Shown piece by piece: positions 1 through 9,573 of a stretch of DNA of 64,000 bases. Where the stretch lies: NCBI GenBank assembly GCA_947492525.1, contig CANLNQ010000011.1, forward strand, positions 124,001 to 188,000. Direction: 5' to 3'. The notes under the pieces were generated by a model. That model was not told the origin of the DNA. It did no database searches and was given only the letters and a program-made list of their open reading frames with translations. Source of the stretch: an uncultured Granulosicoccus sp. GTDB taxonomy: Bacteria; Pseudomonadota; Gammaproteobacteria; Granulosicoccales; Granulosicoccaceae. The first letter of the stretch is position 1; the number at the start of each line of letters is the position of its first letter. The translations under genes and the position numbers were made by a program.

Positions 1-1
1 G

Positions 2-547
2 AGAACGCGTTTGTCGGTCGAAAATGGTGCACGTCTGGACTGGCTCCCTCAGGAAACGATCGTCTTCAACGGTTCTTCGCTGGCACGCAGCCTGGATGTC
101 GACGTGGCCGCTGACGCGACGGCGCTGATCGTCGAAAGCCTCGTGCTGGGGCGGCAGGCGATGCAGGAGTCGGTGGATACCCTGCAACTGCATGATCGCT
201 GGCGCATCCGGCGAGATGGCAGGCTACTGCACGCAGAGGATCTGCGCCTCGCACTGAACGGTACACAAACCGCACAAAGACCGAGCATGCTGCATCATCA
301 TGGTGCCATCTCGACACTGGTCTTCATCTCCCCCGAATCTCCCGAGTCCTTGCAATTGAAGGCCGATGGCATTCAACAGCTGTTGCAGGATCAAGCCCCT
401 GCTCTGCAGGCCGCAGCAACCGTCATGAATCATCGTCTGGTCATCAGGGTACTTGCCCTGGATAGCCAATCGTTGCGAAGATTCCTGATACCCTGTATTG
501 AACATCTGAGTGATCGGATGTCGATACCGCAAGTATGGAACGTGTGA
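2..547 (+). CDS. ureD: Urease accessory protein UreD, 3'-terminal part
   Basis: The reading frame is already open at the left edge, so this is the C-terminal part of a gene that starts outside the window; the TTG at 11 is not a credible start. The segment WLPQETIVF near the beginning is the most conserved UreD signature, preceded by a typical ENGARLD stretch. UreD (UreH) is a beta-rich scaffold that forms the UreD-UreF-UreG complex on the urease apoprotein and helps deliver nickel to the active site. It is followed 4 bases later by ureA, as in the standard ureDABCEFG operon. The N-terminal third is missing only because of the window edge. Confidence 0.93.
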   Translation, partial: RTRLSVENGARLDWLPQETIVFNGSSLARSLDVDVAADATALIVESLVLGRQAMQESVDTLQLHDRWRIRRDGRLLHAEDLRLALNGTQTAQRPSMLHHHGAISTLVFISPESPESLQLKADGIQQLLQDQAPALQAAATVMNHRLVIRVLALDSQSLRRFLIPCIEHLSDRMSIPQVWNV

Positions 548-551
548 CGAT

Positions 552-854
552 ATGCAACTGACACCGCGCGAAAAAGACAAACTACTGATCGCCATGGCTG
601 CTGAAGTAGCCCGCAAGAGACTTGCCCGTGGCGTCAAACTCAATCACCCGGAAGCCATCGCACTGATCAGTGATTTCGTGGTCGAGGGTGCCCGAGACGG
701 CACCAGCGTGGCAGAGCTCATGAGCAGCGGCGCACAGGTCATCAGTCGTGATGATGTAATGCCGGGTATCAGCGAGATGATTCCGGAAATCCAGGTAGAA
801 GCGACATTTCCCGACGGTGTCAAACTCGTCACCGTCCATCAGCCCATCAGGTAA
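552..854 (+). CDS. ureA: Urease gamma subunit
   Basis: A 100-residue protein, exactly the usual length of separate bacterial urease gamma subunits. It starts [11 protein letters not shown] and carries the conserved segments [14 protein letters not shown] and [19 protein letters not shown]. An in-frame upstream ATG at 510 exists but would overlap ureD and add a non-conserved leader, so the ATG at 552 is chosen. Together with UreB and UreC it forms the cytoplasmic (alpha-beta-gamma)3 urease that hydrolyses urea to ammonia and carbamate. It lies between ureD (4-base gap) and ureB (7-base gap), so it is cotranscribed and probably translationally coupled. Confidence 0.97.
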   Translation: MQLTPREKDKLLIAMAAEVARKRLARGVKLNHPEAIALISDFVVEGARDGTSVAELMSSGAQVISRDDVMPGISEMIPEIQVEATFPDGVKLVTVHQPIR

Positions 855-861
855 TGCTGCC

Positions 862-1167
862 ATGATTCCAGGTGAGATAACAACCGCCGCCGGTGAACTG
901 ACCCTCAACGAGGGCAGGCAAGCCTTGACACTGCAAGTGGCCAATACAGGCGACCGGCCCATCCAGGTGGGTAGCCACTATCATTTTGCCGAAGCCAACC
1001 CCTCACTGGATTTCGATCGTGAGGCGGCCCGCGGGTATCGCCTGGATATTGCCGCCGGGACCGCGGTTCGCTTCGAGCCCGGCCAGCAACGCGAGGTTCA
1101 GTTGGTCGCCTTCGGTGGTGCACGCACGGTCATCGGTTTTCGACAATCGGTCATGGGAGCCCTGTAA
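862..1167 (+). CDS. ureB: Urease beta subunit
   Basis: A 101-residue protein starting MIPGEI, the classic N terminus of urease beta. Family landmarks are [19 protein letters not shown], then a pair of FDRE and RFEPG segments and a terminal GxRxVIGF block. The ATG at 862 is preferred over the upstream in-frame start at 817, which would run into ureA. It is a structural, non-catalytic subunit that packs against UreC. Its stop codon TAA overlaps the ATG of ureC (TAATG at 1165-1169), a sign of translational coupling that keeps subunit stoichiometry. Confidence 0.97.
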   Translation: MIPGEITTAAGELTLNEGRQALTLQVANTGDRPIQVGSHYHFAEANPSLDFDREAARGYRLDIAAGTAVRFEPGQQREVQLVAFGGARTVIGFRQSVMGAL

Positions 1168-2879
1168 TGGCAAGACAGATCAGCCGGCAGGCTTATGCAG
1201 ACATGTACGGCCCCACCACCGGTGATCGCGTACGGCTGGCGGACACCGATCTCATCATCGAGGTAGAACAGGACTTCTGTACCTATGGTGAAGAGGTCAA
1301 GTTCGGCGGTGGCAAGGTTATCCGCGATGGCATGGGCCAGTCCCAGCAGACGCGTGCTCAGGGGGCCGTCGACACCGTCATCACCAATGCCCTCATCGTG
1401 GACTACACCGGCATCTACAAGGCCGATGTGGGCCTTATAGAAGGCAAGATAGCCGCGATCGGCAAGGCCGGAAATCCGGACACACAGGATGGCGTCGATA
1501 TCGTCATCGGCCCCGGTACGGAAGCCATTGCAGCTGAAGGCCGGATACTCACGGCGGGTGGTTTCGACAGCCATATCCACTTCATCTGTCCGCAACAGAT
1601 CGATGAGGCGCTGTGCTCCGGCGTCACCACCATGCTGGGTGGCGGTACCGGGCCGGCCCATGGCACCCTGGCCACCACCTGCACACCAGGTCCCTGGCAT
1701 CTGGCGCGCATGATCCAGGCAGCCGATGCCCTGCCCATGAACCTGGCTTTCGCCGGCAAGGGCAATGCATCCCAACCTGCCGCACTGGAAGAGATGGTTC
1801 GGGCAGGAGCCGCTGCCCTGAAGCTGCACGAGGACTGGGGTACGACGCCGGCAGCCATCGATTGCTGCCTTTCCGTCGCCGATGACCTGGATGTTCAGGT
1901 CATGATCCATACCGATACGCTCAATGAAAGTGGCTTTGTGGAAAGCACCATCGACGCCGTTGCCGGTCGCACCATCCATGCCTTTCATACGGAAGGTGCC
2001 GGCGGCGGTCATGCTCCCGATATCATCTCGGTCTGTGCCTTGCCGAACTTCCTGCCCTCATCCACCAATCCGACGCGTCCCTACACGGTCAATACCATCG
2101 ACGAGCATCTGGACATGCTGATGGTCTGCCATCATCTGGACAGCAATATCCCCGAGGATATCGCCTTTGCGGAGAGCCGCATACGCAAGGAGACCATCGC
2201 CGCTGAAGACATCCTGCACGACATGGGGGCATTCTCCATCATCGCCTCGGACAGTCAGGCGATGGGCCGGGTTGGCGAAGTTCTGATTCGTACCTGGCAG
2301 ACCGCGGACAAGATGAAGAAACAACGGGGTCGCCTGGCTCAGGAAAGCGGCGACAATGATAATTTTCGCGTCAAGCGCTACATCGCGAAATACACCATCA
2401 ATCCGGCCATCGCCCATGGCATCAGTAATGATATCGGTTCTATCGAGATCGGCAAGCGTGCCGACCTGTGTCTATGGCACCCGGCATTCTTCGGCGTCAA
2501 GCCGGAGATGGTACTGCTCGGCGGCACCATCGTGGCAGCCCCCATGGGCGACCCCAATGCCTCGATCACCACACCTCAACCGGTGCATTACCGCCCCATG
2601 TTCGGTGCCTTCGGCAAGTCGCTGACCAACAGTTCGGTCACCTTCGTCTCGCAGGCAGCAATCGACAACGGCTTGCAGGAAAGGCTCGAAGTGGAGAAGC
2701 GCATGCTGAGTGTGAGCAACACGCGTGGCGAGATCAGCAAGGCCAGCATGAAGCTCAATGATGCAACGCCCACGATCGAGGTAGATCCGGAAACCTATGA
2801 TGTGCGTGCCAATGGCGAGCTGCTGACCTGCGAACCGGCCAGCGTGCTGCCCATGGCGCAGCGCTACTTTCTGTTCTGA
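1167..2879 (+). CDS. ureC: Urease alpha (catalytic) subunit
   Basis: A 570-residue catalytic subunit, close to the family's usual ~567. Visible active-site elements are the first nickel-binding histidines in GGFDSHIHF (about residue 138), the lysine that is carbamylated to bridge the two nickel ions in [10 protein letters not shown] (about 219), further histidine ligands in [11 protein letters not shown] and [12 protein letters not shown], the flap histidine in MVCHHL, and the aspartate ligand in [15 protein letters not shown]. All key residues are present, so the enzyme should be active once UreD/E/F/G have assembled the metal centre. It begins within the stop codon of ureB. Confidence 0.98.
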   Translation: MARQISRQAYADMYGPTTGDRVRLADTDLIIEVEQDFCTYGEEVKFGGGKVIRDGMGQSQQTRAQGAVDTVITNALIVDYTGIYKADVGLIEGKIAAIGKAGNPDTQDGVDIVIGPGTEAIAAEGRILTAGGFDSHIHFICPQQIDEALCSGVTTMLGGGTGPAHGTLATTCTPGPWHLARMIQAADALPMNLAFAGKGNASQPAALEEMVRAGAAALKLHEDWGTTPAAIDCCLSVADDLDVQVMIHTDTLNESGFVESTIDAVAGRTIHAFHTEGAGGGHAPDIISVCALPNFLPSSTNPTRPYTVNTIDEHLDMLMVCHHLDSNIPEDIAFAESRIRKETIAAEDILHDMGAFSIIASDSQAMGRVGEVLIRTWQTADKMKKQRGRLAQESGDNDNFRVKRYIAKYTINPAIAHGISNDIGSIEIGKRADLCLWHPAFFGVKPEMVLLGGTIVAAPMGDPNASITTPQPVHYRPMFGAFGKSLTNSSVTFVSQAAIDNGLQERLEVEKRMLSVSNTRGEISKASMKLNDATPTIEVDPETYDVRANGELLTCEPASVLPMAQRYFLF

Positions 2880-2932
2880 GCCGATCGCTGGATGCCTCTC
2901 CTGCAATTGCTCGTGTCAGCGCAAAAACCACT

Positions 2933-3517
2933 ATGAACAAGCTGCATTGTCACTCAGTCGAACGCAACGCCGATCACAGCGGACAAGTCTCGCCGGTGGA
3001 TACCATCACGCTGGACGAAACTGACCGACACCGACGCAGACTGGCGATGCAGTCTGACAACGGCATTTCATTCCTGCTCGAGCTCGACGCCGCCATGCTG
3101 CTGCGTGAGGGCGATATCCTGCGACTCAGCGATGGTCGGGGAATCAGGGTGATTGCCGAGCCAGAGGCGCTGTATACCGTGCAGGGACGTGATCGCGATC
3201 ACCTTCTGAACCTCACCTGGCATGTCGGCAATCGCCATCTGGCCACGCAGATAATGGGCGATCACATCAGGATCCGGCGCGACCCGGTCATTCGCAACAT
3301 GCTCGAGGAGCTGGGCGCGCAGGTGGAAGACATCGAGGCAGGATTCAATCCGGTTGGCGGCGCCTATGATGAAGAGAACGGTTCAGGCCATTCGCACGCT
3401 GCGCATCATGATCACCAGCACCACCATGACCATGACCATGACCATGACCATGACCATGACCACGACCACGACCACGACCATGCCCATCACCACCACCACG
3501 GTCATTCGCACGGGTAA
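2933..3517 (+). CDS. ureE: Urease accessory protein UreE, nickel metallochaperone with a His/Asp tail
   Basis: The first ~140 residues carry the UreE peptide-binding domain (DRHRRRLAMQSDNGISFLLEL) and the metal-binding domain ending around AYDEENGSGHSHA. After that comes a tail of alternating His and Asp, then a run of five histidines and HGHSHG. UreE dimers bind nickel and hand it to UreG. The His-rich tail increases the number of metal ions bound per dimer, as in Klebsiella UreE. The Asp-His alternation is encoded by a hexanucleotide array (3425-3478). The stop overlaps the ureF start (TAATG). The start at 2933 lies 53 bases after ureC; the first ~15 residues are poorly conserved, so a slightly later start cannot be excluded. 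Confidence 0.93.
   Translation: MNKLHCHSVERNADHSGQVSPVDTITLDETDRHRRRLAMQSDNGISFLLELDAAMLLREGDILRLSDGRGIRVIAEPEALYTVQGRDRDHLLNLTWHVGNRHLATQIMGDHIRIRRDPVIRNMLEELGAQVEDIEAGFNPVGGAYDEENGSGHSHAAHHDHQHHHDHDHDHDHDHDHDHDHDHAHHHHHGHSHG
3425..3478 (+). repeat. Hexanucleotide CATGAC/CACGAC array inside ureE
   Basis: Six CATGAC units are followed by three CACGAC units in perfect phase, encoding (His-Asp)9 in the UreE tail. Since the unit is 6 bp, a gain or loss of copies changes tail length but not the reading frame. Confidence 0.95.
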
Positions 3518-4251
3518 TGGGTGACGAGGCCTCACTGCGGCAGCTGTTGACACTGCAAACCTGGACCTCGGCGGCTTTTCCAACCGGCGCGTTCAGTTGC
3601 AGTCACGGCATGGAGACAGCCATCCAGAGCGGCCAGGTGCACGATGCCGAGAGTTGTCACGACTGGATACATGCCATCATTACACAGGGTAGTGGCTGGA
3701 ATGACTCCATCATCATGGCGCAGGCATACCGGATCACGCAGGCACGTATCGTGGACAGCAGCGCTCCCTCCACCGCTCTGGAGCCCGCACAGTACTCCCC
3801 GCAGGCATTGAACGACCTCAATGATCTGGCACTGGCATTGCAGTCGGGCGCCGAACGCCATGCAGAGACCACTCAGTTGGCCGCAGCGTTTCTGTCCTCG
3901 GCCAGTGCCTGGCACAAGCCAGCGGTTCTCGACTTCCCGGCAACGGGGCAAGACATGGCATTGCCGGTTGTCTGTGGTTATCTGGGCGGCTTGCACCGCA
4001 TGCCGGTCAGGCTGCTGATTGCCTCCATGCTGCAGTCCATGTCCAGCAATCTGGCCTGGATTGCCACCCGCCTGGTACCGCTGGGACAGACGAGCTGCCT
4101 GCAGCTGATCGCAAGGCTCGAACCGGTCATTGAAACCATCTCGCTACAGTGCAGTAACGCCTCACTGGAGGACCTTGGCAGTGCCACCCTGCTGGCCGAC
4201 CTGGCCTCCTTGCAACATGAACAACTGGCAGGCCGTGTCTGCCTCACGTGA
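3517..4251 (+). CDS. ureF: Urease accessory protein UreF
   Basis: A 244-residue all-helical protein with the UreF signature [19 protein letters not shown] near the N terminus and a C-terminal block in which [26 protein letters not shown] is recognisable in pieces. UreF bridges UreD and UreG on the urease apoenzyme and acts on the UreG GTPase cycle so that nickel is inserted faithfully. The start codon overlaps the ureE stop and the stop codon overlaps or abuts the ureG start, so it is an internal gene of the urease operon. It is slightly longer than many UreF proteins because of a stretch around residues 80-130 ([13 protein letters not shown]). Confidence 0.94.
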   Translation: MGDEASLRQLLTLQTWTSAAFPTGAFSCSHGMETAIQSGQVHDAESCHDWIHAIITQGSGWNDSIIMAQAYRITQARIVDSSAPSTALEPAQYSPQALNDLNDLALALQSGAERHAETTQLAAAFLSSASAWHKPAVLDFPATGQDMALPVVCGYLGGLHRMPVRLLIASMLQSMSSNLAWIATRLVPLGQTSCLQLIARLEPVIETISLQCSNASLEDLGSATLLADLASLQHEQLAGRVCLT

Positions 4252-4262
4252 ATACTGAAGAC

Positions 4263-4883
4263 ATGAAAGACAACGCAGCACGTCAACCGTTGCGAATCGG
4301 CATCGGGGGTCCTGTCGGTGCAGGAAAAACCAGCCTGGTTGCACAGTTATGCAAGGCACTCAGGGACCGCTATTCTGTCGCCGTCGTGACCAACGATATC
4401 TATACCCGAGAGGATGCAGAAGCACTGGTAAGAATGCAGGCCTTGAGCAGCGACCGTATCGTCGGTGTCGAGACCGGCGGCTGCCCACATACCGCCATTC
4501 GTGAAGATGCCTCCATCAACCTGAGAGCCATCGCTTCCCTGCAGCAACGCCTGCCGGCTCTGGACATCATTTTCATCGAATCCGGTGGTGACAATCTCGC
4601 AGCCACCTTCTCCCCTGAACTGGCCGACATGACCTTGTACGTCATCTCCGTGTGTCAGGGCGAGGATATCCCTCGCAAGGGAGGCCCTGCCATCACACGC
4701 TCGGATCTGTTGATCATCAACAAGACCGATCTGGCAGTGCATGTGGAGGCCGATCTTCCCACCATGCAACGCGATGCTGCCAGCGCCCGTGCACAGCGCC
4801 CCACCGTTTTCACTGACCTCAAACTGGGATCGGGGGTTGATGACGTCGTCACATTCATCGAATCCAGCGGTGGCCTGCACTGA
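4263..4883 (+). CDS. ureG: Urease accessory GTPase UreG
   Basis: A SIMIBI-class GTPase. The P-loop [11 protein letters not shown] lies near residue 17, the nickel-binding CPH motif is in [15 protein letters not shown], and the base-recognition NKTD is in [10 protein letters not shown]. It dimerises on nickel and GTP and releases nickel to the UreD-UreF-urease complex on hydrolysis. The ATG at 4263 gives the short N terminus typical of the family ([14 protein letters not shown]). An in-frame GTG at 4248 overlaps the ureF stop and could be used instead, adding five residues. It is the last gene of the operon in this window; no urea or nickel transporter gene follows. Confidence 0.96.
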   Translation: MKDNAARQPLRIGIGGPVGAGKTSLVAQLCKALRDRYSVAVVTNDIYTREDAEALVRMQALSSDRIVGVETGGCPHTAIREDASINLRAIASLQQRLPALDIIFIESGGDNLAATFSPELADMTLYVISVCQGEDIPRKGGPAITRSDLLIINKTDLAVHVEADLPTMQRDAASARAQRPTVFTDLKLGSGVDDVVTFIESSGGLH

Positions 4884-4994
4884 ACACCCAGTTCTCATCC
4901 GGCGCCTCTCATCGACGACTACAGCACAATTTGATGCATCTCCAACGGCGGGCCATACAGAGCTTGAGTACAGTACGGAAAACGAGGATCCGTC

Positions 4995-5681
4995 ATGCTG
5001 TACAGCCCAACCCGATCACGATACCGCTCATCCCTGGCAGCGATGCTGATCGCAGCCCTTGCCTCCTGGCCTGCTCAATCCGTTCAAAGCCGGGAAGTCG
5101 TTGATCTGCGGTCAGACAGGCAATGCGGTGCCAGTTCGCCGCGCCTGCTGTCGATGGGAGACAGCTACTATGACCTGGATCTCCCGGACGAAAAGGACCA
5201 CGATCTGAACCTGTCAGGACAGGTGTCGCAGGAAAAGCTGCGCTCGGCTCTGCTATCCGCAGACTACTCATCCGGGCATGCTCGGATAACGGACTGTTTC
5301 GGGAGCGGAGACTCGCTACAGCCGCGTACCCACGTCACCACCCTGCACGACATTTCGGGTAGAACGGAAAGCAGATCACATTATTCGAAGAGCCCGCATC
5401 GTTCTGGCGCCGTGATCTTCGAGCTGACTGGATACGATCAGGATCAAAAGGTTTCACGACGCGAAACGCTCCTCATCCCGGCGTCCGCCGTCGCCATCGA
5501 TACCTCTTCCGGTCTGCTGATCAACAGCGGGCATCGCCACCGACAGAAAACCGAGAAAGGCTCCTATCTGCGAGAAACAGCCTTGACGGCACTACAGACC
5601 GATGAAGCACTCATCATCGAGCAAAGCGTGTTCGTCAACGGATCACTGGCCCAATGGACCACCTGGCGGATGCAGCCTTGA
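4995..5681 (+). CDS. Predicted secreted protein of unknown function
   Basis: A 228-residue protein that I do not recognise. It begins with a basic n-region and a hydrophobic stretch (SSLAAMLIAALASWPAQS), a plausible Sec signal peptide cleaved near residue 30, so a periplasmic location is inferred. The mature part is polar with only two cysteines (QCGASS and DCFGSG), which could form one disulphide, and has no cofactor motif that I can see. A GAGG ribosome binding site lies just before the ATG. It stands alone between the urease operon and a sensor kinase gene, and nothing links it clearly to either. Confidence 0.75.
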   Translation: MLYSPTRSRYRSSLAAMLIAALASWPAQSVQSREVVDLRSDRQCGASSPRLLSMGDSYYDLDLPDEKDHDLNLSGQVSQEKLRSALLSADYSSGHARITDCFGSGDSLQPRTHVTTLHDISGRTESRSHYSKSPHRSGAVIFELTGYDQDQKVSRRETLLIPASAVAIDTSSGLLINSGHRHRQKTEKGSYLRETALTALQTDEALIIEQSVFVNGSLAQWTTWRMQP

Positions 5682-5851
5682 TACCGGCCAGGGTCTTTGC
5701 AAAAATGCTGCTCGCTTGGCAAATTCACGATAGACATCGCTGAAACTGTGCGCTGATCACGAGTGCCTGCCTCCTTGCGCGCGCTACCGATCAACCTAAT
5801 CGAGAACATGCCAATAACATGAGGTAACAGCAGACAAGAGCTCGTCAATCG

Positions 5852-7081
5852 ATGATCCCGGCCAGTTTCGCAACCCACGCTACGCAGTGCAAGGACGAGG
5901 AGTGCATCAAGCTGTTGTTGGTGGATGATGATCCGGGCTATCTCGATCTCTGCCGACGCCAGTTGGGAAAGTCGACCGGTACCACTTTCATCATGGAGAC
6001 TGCTGCCTCTGTCGAGGAAGCGTTTCAGCGCTGTGAATCGACAGAATACGACTGCCTGCTGGTGGATTACAAACTGCCCGATGGTAGCGGTACGGATATC
6101 GTCGATCGACTCAGAGAGATGTACGAGCAGCGCAACGACCCCTCGCAGCTGCCACCACCTGCCATCATCGTCACTGCTGAAAGCGGACAGCACGCGCCTA
6201 CGCAGGCCATTCGTGCCGGTGCTGTCGACTTCATCGCAAAGCGGAATGTCACGCCGCAATCGCTCAAGCGGGTCATCACCACAGCCGTCGAGCGATCACA
6301 TCTCGAGTTGTCGGTGATCCAGCGCAACATCGCGCTGGAACGCGCCTACTCGATGCTGGAAAGCGCCAACAGGCAACTGGAGGCCAAACGGCGCGAGATC
6401 CTGCATTTCTATCACACTGTCTCACACGAGGTGAAGACGCCGCTGGCCGCGGCACGTGAGTTCATATCCCTGCTCAAGGACGGCGCAGCGGGGGAAGTGA
6501 CACCCGATCAGCTGATTCTGCTGGAACACGCCATGGAAAGCTGTGACCAGATAAAGTCGCAATTTACCGAGTTGCTGGACCTGGCAAGAATCGATAACAA
6601 CAAACTGCGCCTCAGACTCAGCACGGTACCCGTCAGCTCCTTGATCGATCGTTCCGTAGCCAGCATCGTGGAATCTGCCAGAGAGAAACAGGTGAACATG
6701 CTCGTTACCGAGTACGACCATACGATCGACCTGCGCTGCGATGCGGATCGCATCGTGCAGGTACTGTCAAACCTGGTGAGCAACGCCGTCAAATTCACTC
6801 CTGCAGAAGGAACCGTCACGCTGACATTCGTCGTTCACCCGGACGGCAAGTCTGTCGAATTCTCCGTTTGCGATACCGGTTGTGGAATCGCCCGGGAGAA
6901 CATGGATCTGATTTTCGAGCGTCTGTATCAGATTGAACGCGAGGATGACACCGTTCTCTCATCCGGACTGGGGCTCGGACTGAGCATCTGTCGCGAACTG
7001 CTGCTTCTGCACGACAGTCAGCTGGAAGTATCAAGCGAACTCGGAAAGGGAAGCTGTTTCAGCTTCAAACTGCCACGATGA
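5852..7081 (+). CDS. Receiver-histidine kinase (N-terminal REC, C-terminal HisKA-HATPase)
   Basis: A cytoplasmic protein with no membrane segment. Residues ~20-150 form a receiver domain (acidic pair in LLVDDDPG, phospho-acceptor Asp near residue 72 in LLVDYKLPDGSG, conserved Lys in DFIAKR). A short coiled coil follows, then a dimerisation domain with the phospho-histidine near residue 192 in HTVSHEVKTPL. The ATPase domain has an N box (LSNLVSNAVKF), a G1 box (CDTGCGI) and a G2 box (GLGLGLSI). Such kinases take their input by phosphorelay or protein contact rather than by a transmembrane sensor. The next two genes are a lone receiver and a phosphotransfer-like protein, so the three probably form one relay. 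The output is unknown, with no DNA-binding or enzymatic effector in the cluster. Confidence 0.92.
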   Translation: MIPASFATHATQCKDEECIKLLLVDDDPGYLDLCRRQLGKSTGTTFIMETAASVEEAFQRCESTEYDCLLVDYKLPDGSGTDIVDRLREMYEQRNDPSQLPPPAIIVTAESGQHAPTQAIRAGAVDFIAKRNVTPQSLKRVITTAVERSHLELSVIQRNIALERAYSMLESANRQLEAKRREILHFYHTVSHEVKTPLAAAREFISLLKDGAAGEVTPDQLILLEHAMESCDQIKSQFTELLDLARIDNNKLRLRLSTVPVSSLIDRSVASIVESAREKQVNMLVTEYDHTIDLRCDADRIVQVLSNLVSNAVKFTPAEGTVTLTFVVHPDGKSVEFSVCDTGCGIARENMDLIFERLYQIEREDDTVLSSGLGLGLSICRELLLLHDSQLEVSSELGKGSCFSFKLPR

Positions 7082-7112
7082 TAAAACCAGGTAGTCATAC
7101 CGGAGGAATACA

Positions 7113-7478
7113 ATGAAAAAGGTACTGCTTATCGAGGATGATGAAAAGCTCAGTCTCGCTCTGCGACTGCGTCTGGCGCACATGAATCTGGAAGTTCATA
7201 GTGTCAGTGATGCAATAAGAGCCATGGACGAGGCCGTCAAGACCAACCCGGATGTCGTCTTACTTGACATCAACCTGCCCGGTGGCGATGGCTTCATGGT
7301 GGCAGAGCGTCTGCGCAAGCACCACGCCACCATGTCCACACCCATCATCTTCATCACCGCCAGCGAACGCGCCGAACTGGAGAGCAAGGCCAATCAGGTT
7401 CCCCGAAGCTTCTTTCTTCAGAAACCTTTCGATGCCCTGCAGCTTCAGGACACCATGGAGGCTTGCAAATGTCTCTAG
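7113..7478 (+). CDS. Single-domain response regulator (CheY-like)
   Basis: A 121-residue stand-alone receiver. The N-terminal acidic cluster is IEDDEKL, the phospho-acceptor Asp is near residue 52 in VVLLDINLPGGDG, the conserved Thr is in IIFITAS, and the Lys is in FFLQKPFDALQ. There is no output domain, so it acts by protein contact or as a relay intermediate. A strong GGAGG ribosome binding site sits before the ATG. It lies 31 bases behind the receiver-kinase, and the next gene overlaps its stop codon by ten bases, so a three-gene transcription unit is likely. Confidence 0.93.
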   Translation: MKKVLLIEDDEKLSLALRLRLAHMNLEVHSVSDAIRAMDEAVKTNPDVVLLDINLPGGDGFMVAERLRKHHATMSTPIIFITASERAELESKANQVPRSFFLQKPFDALQLQDTMEACKCL

Positions 7479-7777
7479 CCAGAAACGCAAGCCCGGGGGA
7501 GCCATTCCCGGGCGAGGCTCCGGAAAAATCCGGGCTTTCACAGTTTGTTCATGATCTGGCAGGATCAGCGGTCACCGCCAATGGCTTTGCCGGCGAGCTG
7601 GAAATCGCCCGCCAGCAGGTCACCGAGCTTCTGAAAAAGCTGCCTGCCGATACCGATCCGGAGTTGATGAAGGAGCTGGTGTTCCAGGTCGAGGACGAGA
7701 TGAAGCACTGCCTGTTCAGAATCGAGGAATCACTGGAAAAACTGGATGACACGATAGATCGCATCAAGGCCGGATGA
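7469..7777 (+). CDS. Small HisKA/HPt-like phosphotransfer protein (putative)
   Basis: About 102 residues from ATG 7469; an in-frame TTG at 7463 is an alternative. The sequence FVHDLAGSAVTANGFAGEL near residues 26-44 resembles the H box of a histidine kinase dimerisation domain (H-D-L-x-x-x at the start of a long helix). A second long amphipathic helix (VEDEMKHCLFRIEESLEKL) could be its hairpin partner. No ATPase domain follows. It overlaps the end of the CheY-like gene, which supports a role as phosphotransfer partner or phosphatase for that receiver. Function is inferred from this resemblance and context only. A perfect hairpin immediately follows the stop codon. Confidence 0.6.
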   Translation: MSLARNASPGEPFPGEAPEKSGLSQFVHDLAGSAVTANGFAGELEIARQQVTELLKKLPADTDPELMKELVFQVEDEMKHCLFRIEESLEKLDDTIDRIKAG

Positions 7778-7800
7778 CACGCGAGCCCTCGCGTGTCATC
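7773..7800. terminator. Perfect 12-bp hairpin between convergent genes
   Basis: GATGACACGCGA and TCGCGTGTCATC are exact inverse complements around a 4-base GCCC loop. The hairpin lies between the stop of the rightward phosphorelay operon (7777) and the stop of the leftward ABC permease (7804). There is no clear U tract on either side, so it may end transcription in both directions only weakly, or mainly protect 3' ends. Confidence 0.7.
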
Positions 7801-7803
7801 AAG

Positions 7804-8565
7804 CTACTGCTTAAGCTTGTAGCCGGTCCTGAACATCAGCCAGACCACGAACAGGCAGGCCAGTAGAAATCCCGAGATCATGAACAGACTGAGTGTCACA
7901 CTGACATCGGAGACTTCGAAGAAGCTCCAGCGAAAGCCACTCACCAGATACAGCACGGGGTTGAGCAAGGTCACCTTCTGCCAGAATTCAGGCAACATGT
8001 TCACCGAATAGAAACTGCCTCCCAGGAACACCAGCGGCGTGATGACCAGTAGAGGAATCAGCTGCAGCTTTTCGAAATTGTCAGCCCACAAGCCTATGAT
8101 GAAACCGAACAGGCTGAAGGCAATGCATGTCATCACCAGGAACAGCACCATCCATACAGGGTGGGCAATACGCAAATCCACGAAGAAGGAGGCGGTGATC
8201 AGGATGATGGTGCCGATGATCAGCGATTTGGTGGCGGCAGCACCCACATAGCCCATCACGATTTCGAAAGAGGATATCGGCGCGGACATGATCTCGTAGA
8301 CGGTACCCGTGAACTTCGGAAAAAAGATGCCGAACGAGGCATTGGAGATGCTTTGCGTCAACAAGGACAACATGACAAGCCCGGGAACGATGAACAAGCC
8401 ATACTCGACGCCTTCCACCGACTCGATGCGCGACCCGATGGCCGAACCGAACACAATGAAATAGAGCACGGTCGATATCACCGGTGATGCAATGCTCTGC
8501 AACAGTGTCTTGCGGGTACGCGCCATCTCGTTGAAGTAGATGGCCTTGACAGCCTGGACATTCAT
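7804..8565 (-). CDS. ABC-2 type transporter permease (YadH-like)
   Basis: A 253-residue inner-membrane protein with six hydrophobic segments and the ABC-2 layout. A cytoplasmic N terminus leads into [14 protein letters not shown], then [13 protein letters not shown] and [15 protein letters not shown], and a last segment follows [13 protein letters not shown]. Sequence and length resemble the YadH/NodJ group of exporters. It overlaps the upstream ATPase gene by 4 bp, giving a two-gene exporter. The pair lies directly behind the dedicated sortase regulator genes in the same direction, so it may belong to their operon. The substrate is unknown. Confidence 0.9.
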   Translation of the reverse strand: MNVQAVKAIYFNEMARTRKTLLQSIASPVISTVLYFIVFGSAIGSRIESVEGVEYGLFIVPGLVMLSLLTQSISNASFGIFFPKFTGTVYEIMSAPISSFEIVMGYVGAAATKSLIIGTIILITASFFVDLRIAHPVWMVLFLVMTCIAFSLFGFIIGLWADNFEKLQLIPLLVITPLVFLGGSFYSVNMLPEFWQKVTLLNPVLYLVSGFRWSFFEVSDVSVTLSLFMISGFLLACLFVVWLMFRTGYKLKQ

Positions 8566-9533
8566 GGTTTTACCTTCCCGTCTTCACTGTGTACCAGATT
8601 CACGAAGATCTCCTCGAGCGAACTCTGATGCGTATTCAGATCCTTCAGGCCCAGACCGGCATCGCTGACAGCCTGCAGCAAGGCCGTGATACCGGTGCGC
8701 TCACTGCGAGTCTCGTAGGTGTAGGTCAGTCGTTGTCCATCGGCCGAGAGTTCCAGATCAAATGGCTTCAGCGATTCCGGCAGCACATCGATCCCGGTTT
8801 TCAGTTCAACGCTGAGTTGCTTTCGTCCCAGCGAATTCATCAGACTGGCCTTGTCGTCGATCACCAGCAGGCGACCATCACTGATCACACCCACGCGGTC
8901 CGCAATCTCTTCGGCCTCTTCGATATAGTGCGTCGTCAGGATGATGGTCACCCCGTCCTGTCGAAGCTTCTCCACCAGCTTCCACATGTCCTTGCGAAGT
9001 TCGACATCCACACCGGCCGTCGGTTCGTCCAGAAACAGGATTCGCGGTTCGTGTGCCAGTGCCTTGGCTATCAACACACGCCGCTTCATGCCCCCGGACA
9101 GACGACTGACCATGGCCGTCTTCTTGTCGAGAAGCGACAGATCACTCAACAGACCATCCAGCTTGTCTTCATCGGGCGCCAGGCCGAACAGTCCCCGGCT
9201 GAAACGCACGGTATCTCTGACGATATCGAAGGCACCCAGTGTCAATTCCTGAGGCACGAGACCAATCAGTGACCGGGTGGCACGGTAGTCCCGGATGATG
9301 TCATGCCCTCCGACCGTGACGCTACCGGCAGTCGGCGTCACAAGGCCGCAAATGCTCGAAATGAGCGTGGTCTTGCCCGCTCCATTCGGTCCCAGCAACG
9401 CCAGGATTTCTCCTTCCCGGATCTCGAGATCGATGCCTTTCAGGGCTTCGTGCCCGCCCTTGTAGACCTTGGTCAAGCCACGAATGGAAATGATTGACTG
9501 ACTGTCTTGTGCTTCGCTGGTTTGCGTTGCCAT
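8562..9533 (-). CDS. ABC transporter ATP-binding protein (YadG-like)
   Basis: A 323-residue ATPase. The Walker A is [12 protein letters not shown] (about residue 55), the Q loop is VPQELTLG, the ABC signature is [15 protein letters not shown], the Walker B is [12 protein letters not shown] and the switch histidine is in [13 protein letters not shown]-terminal extension of ~90 residues follows, as in YadG/NatA-type ATPases that pair with ABC-2 permeases. It begins 40 bases after the stop of the sortase-system histidine kinase on the same strand and overlaps the permease gene by 4 bp. Export of a polysaccharide, lipid or peptide would fit the family, but nothing here fixes the substrate. Confidence 0.93.
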   Translation of the reverse strand: MATQTSEAQDSQSIISIRGLTKVYKGGHEALKGIDLEIREGEILALLGPNGAGKTTLISSICGLVTPTAGSVTVGGHDIIRDYRATRSLIGLVPQELTLGAFDIVRDTVRFSRGLFGLAPDEDKLDGLLSDLSLLDKKTAMVSRLSGGMKRRVLIAKALAHEPRILFLDEPTAGVDVELRKDMWKLVEKLRQDGVTIILTTHYIEEAEEIADRVGVISDGRLLVIDDKASLMNSLGRKQLSVELKTGIDVLPESLKPFDLELSADGQRLTYTYETRSERTGITALLQAVSDAGLGLKDLNTHQSSLEEIFVNLVHSEDGKVKP

Positions 9534-9573
9534 GAATTATTCCGTCACTTCAGACACGATAGTGAACATTGCG

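Noticed and set aside
1098-2012. 304-residue reverse frame opposite ureC
   Set aside because: Antisense shadow of a GC-rich conserved gene; no recognisable motif in the translation.
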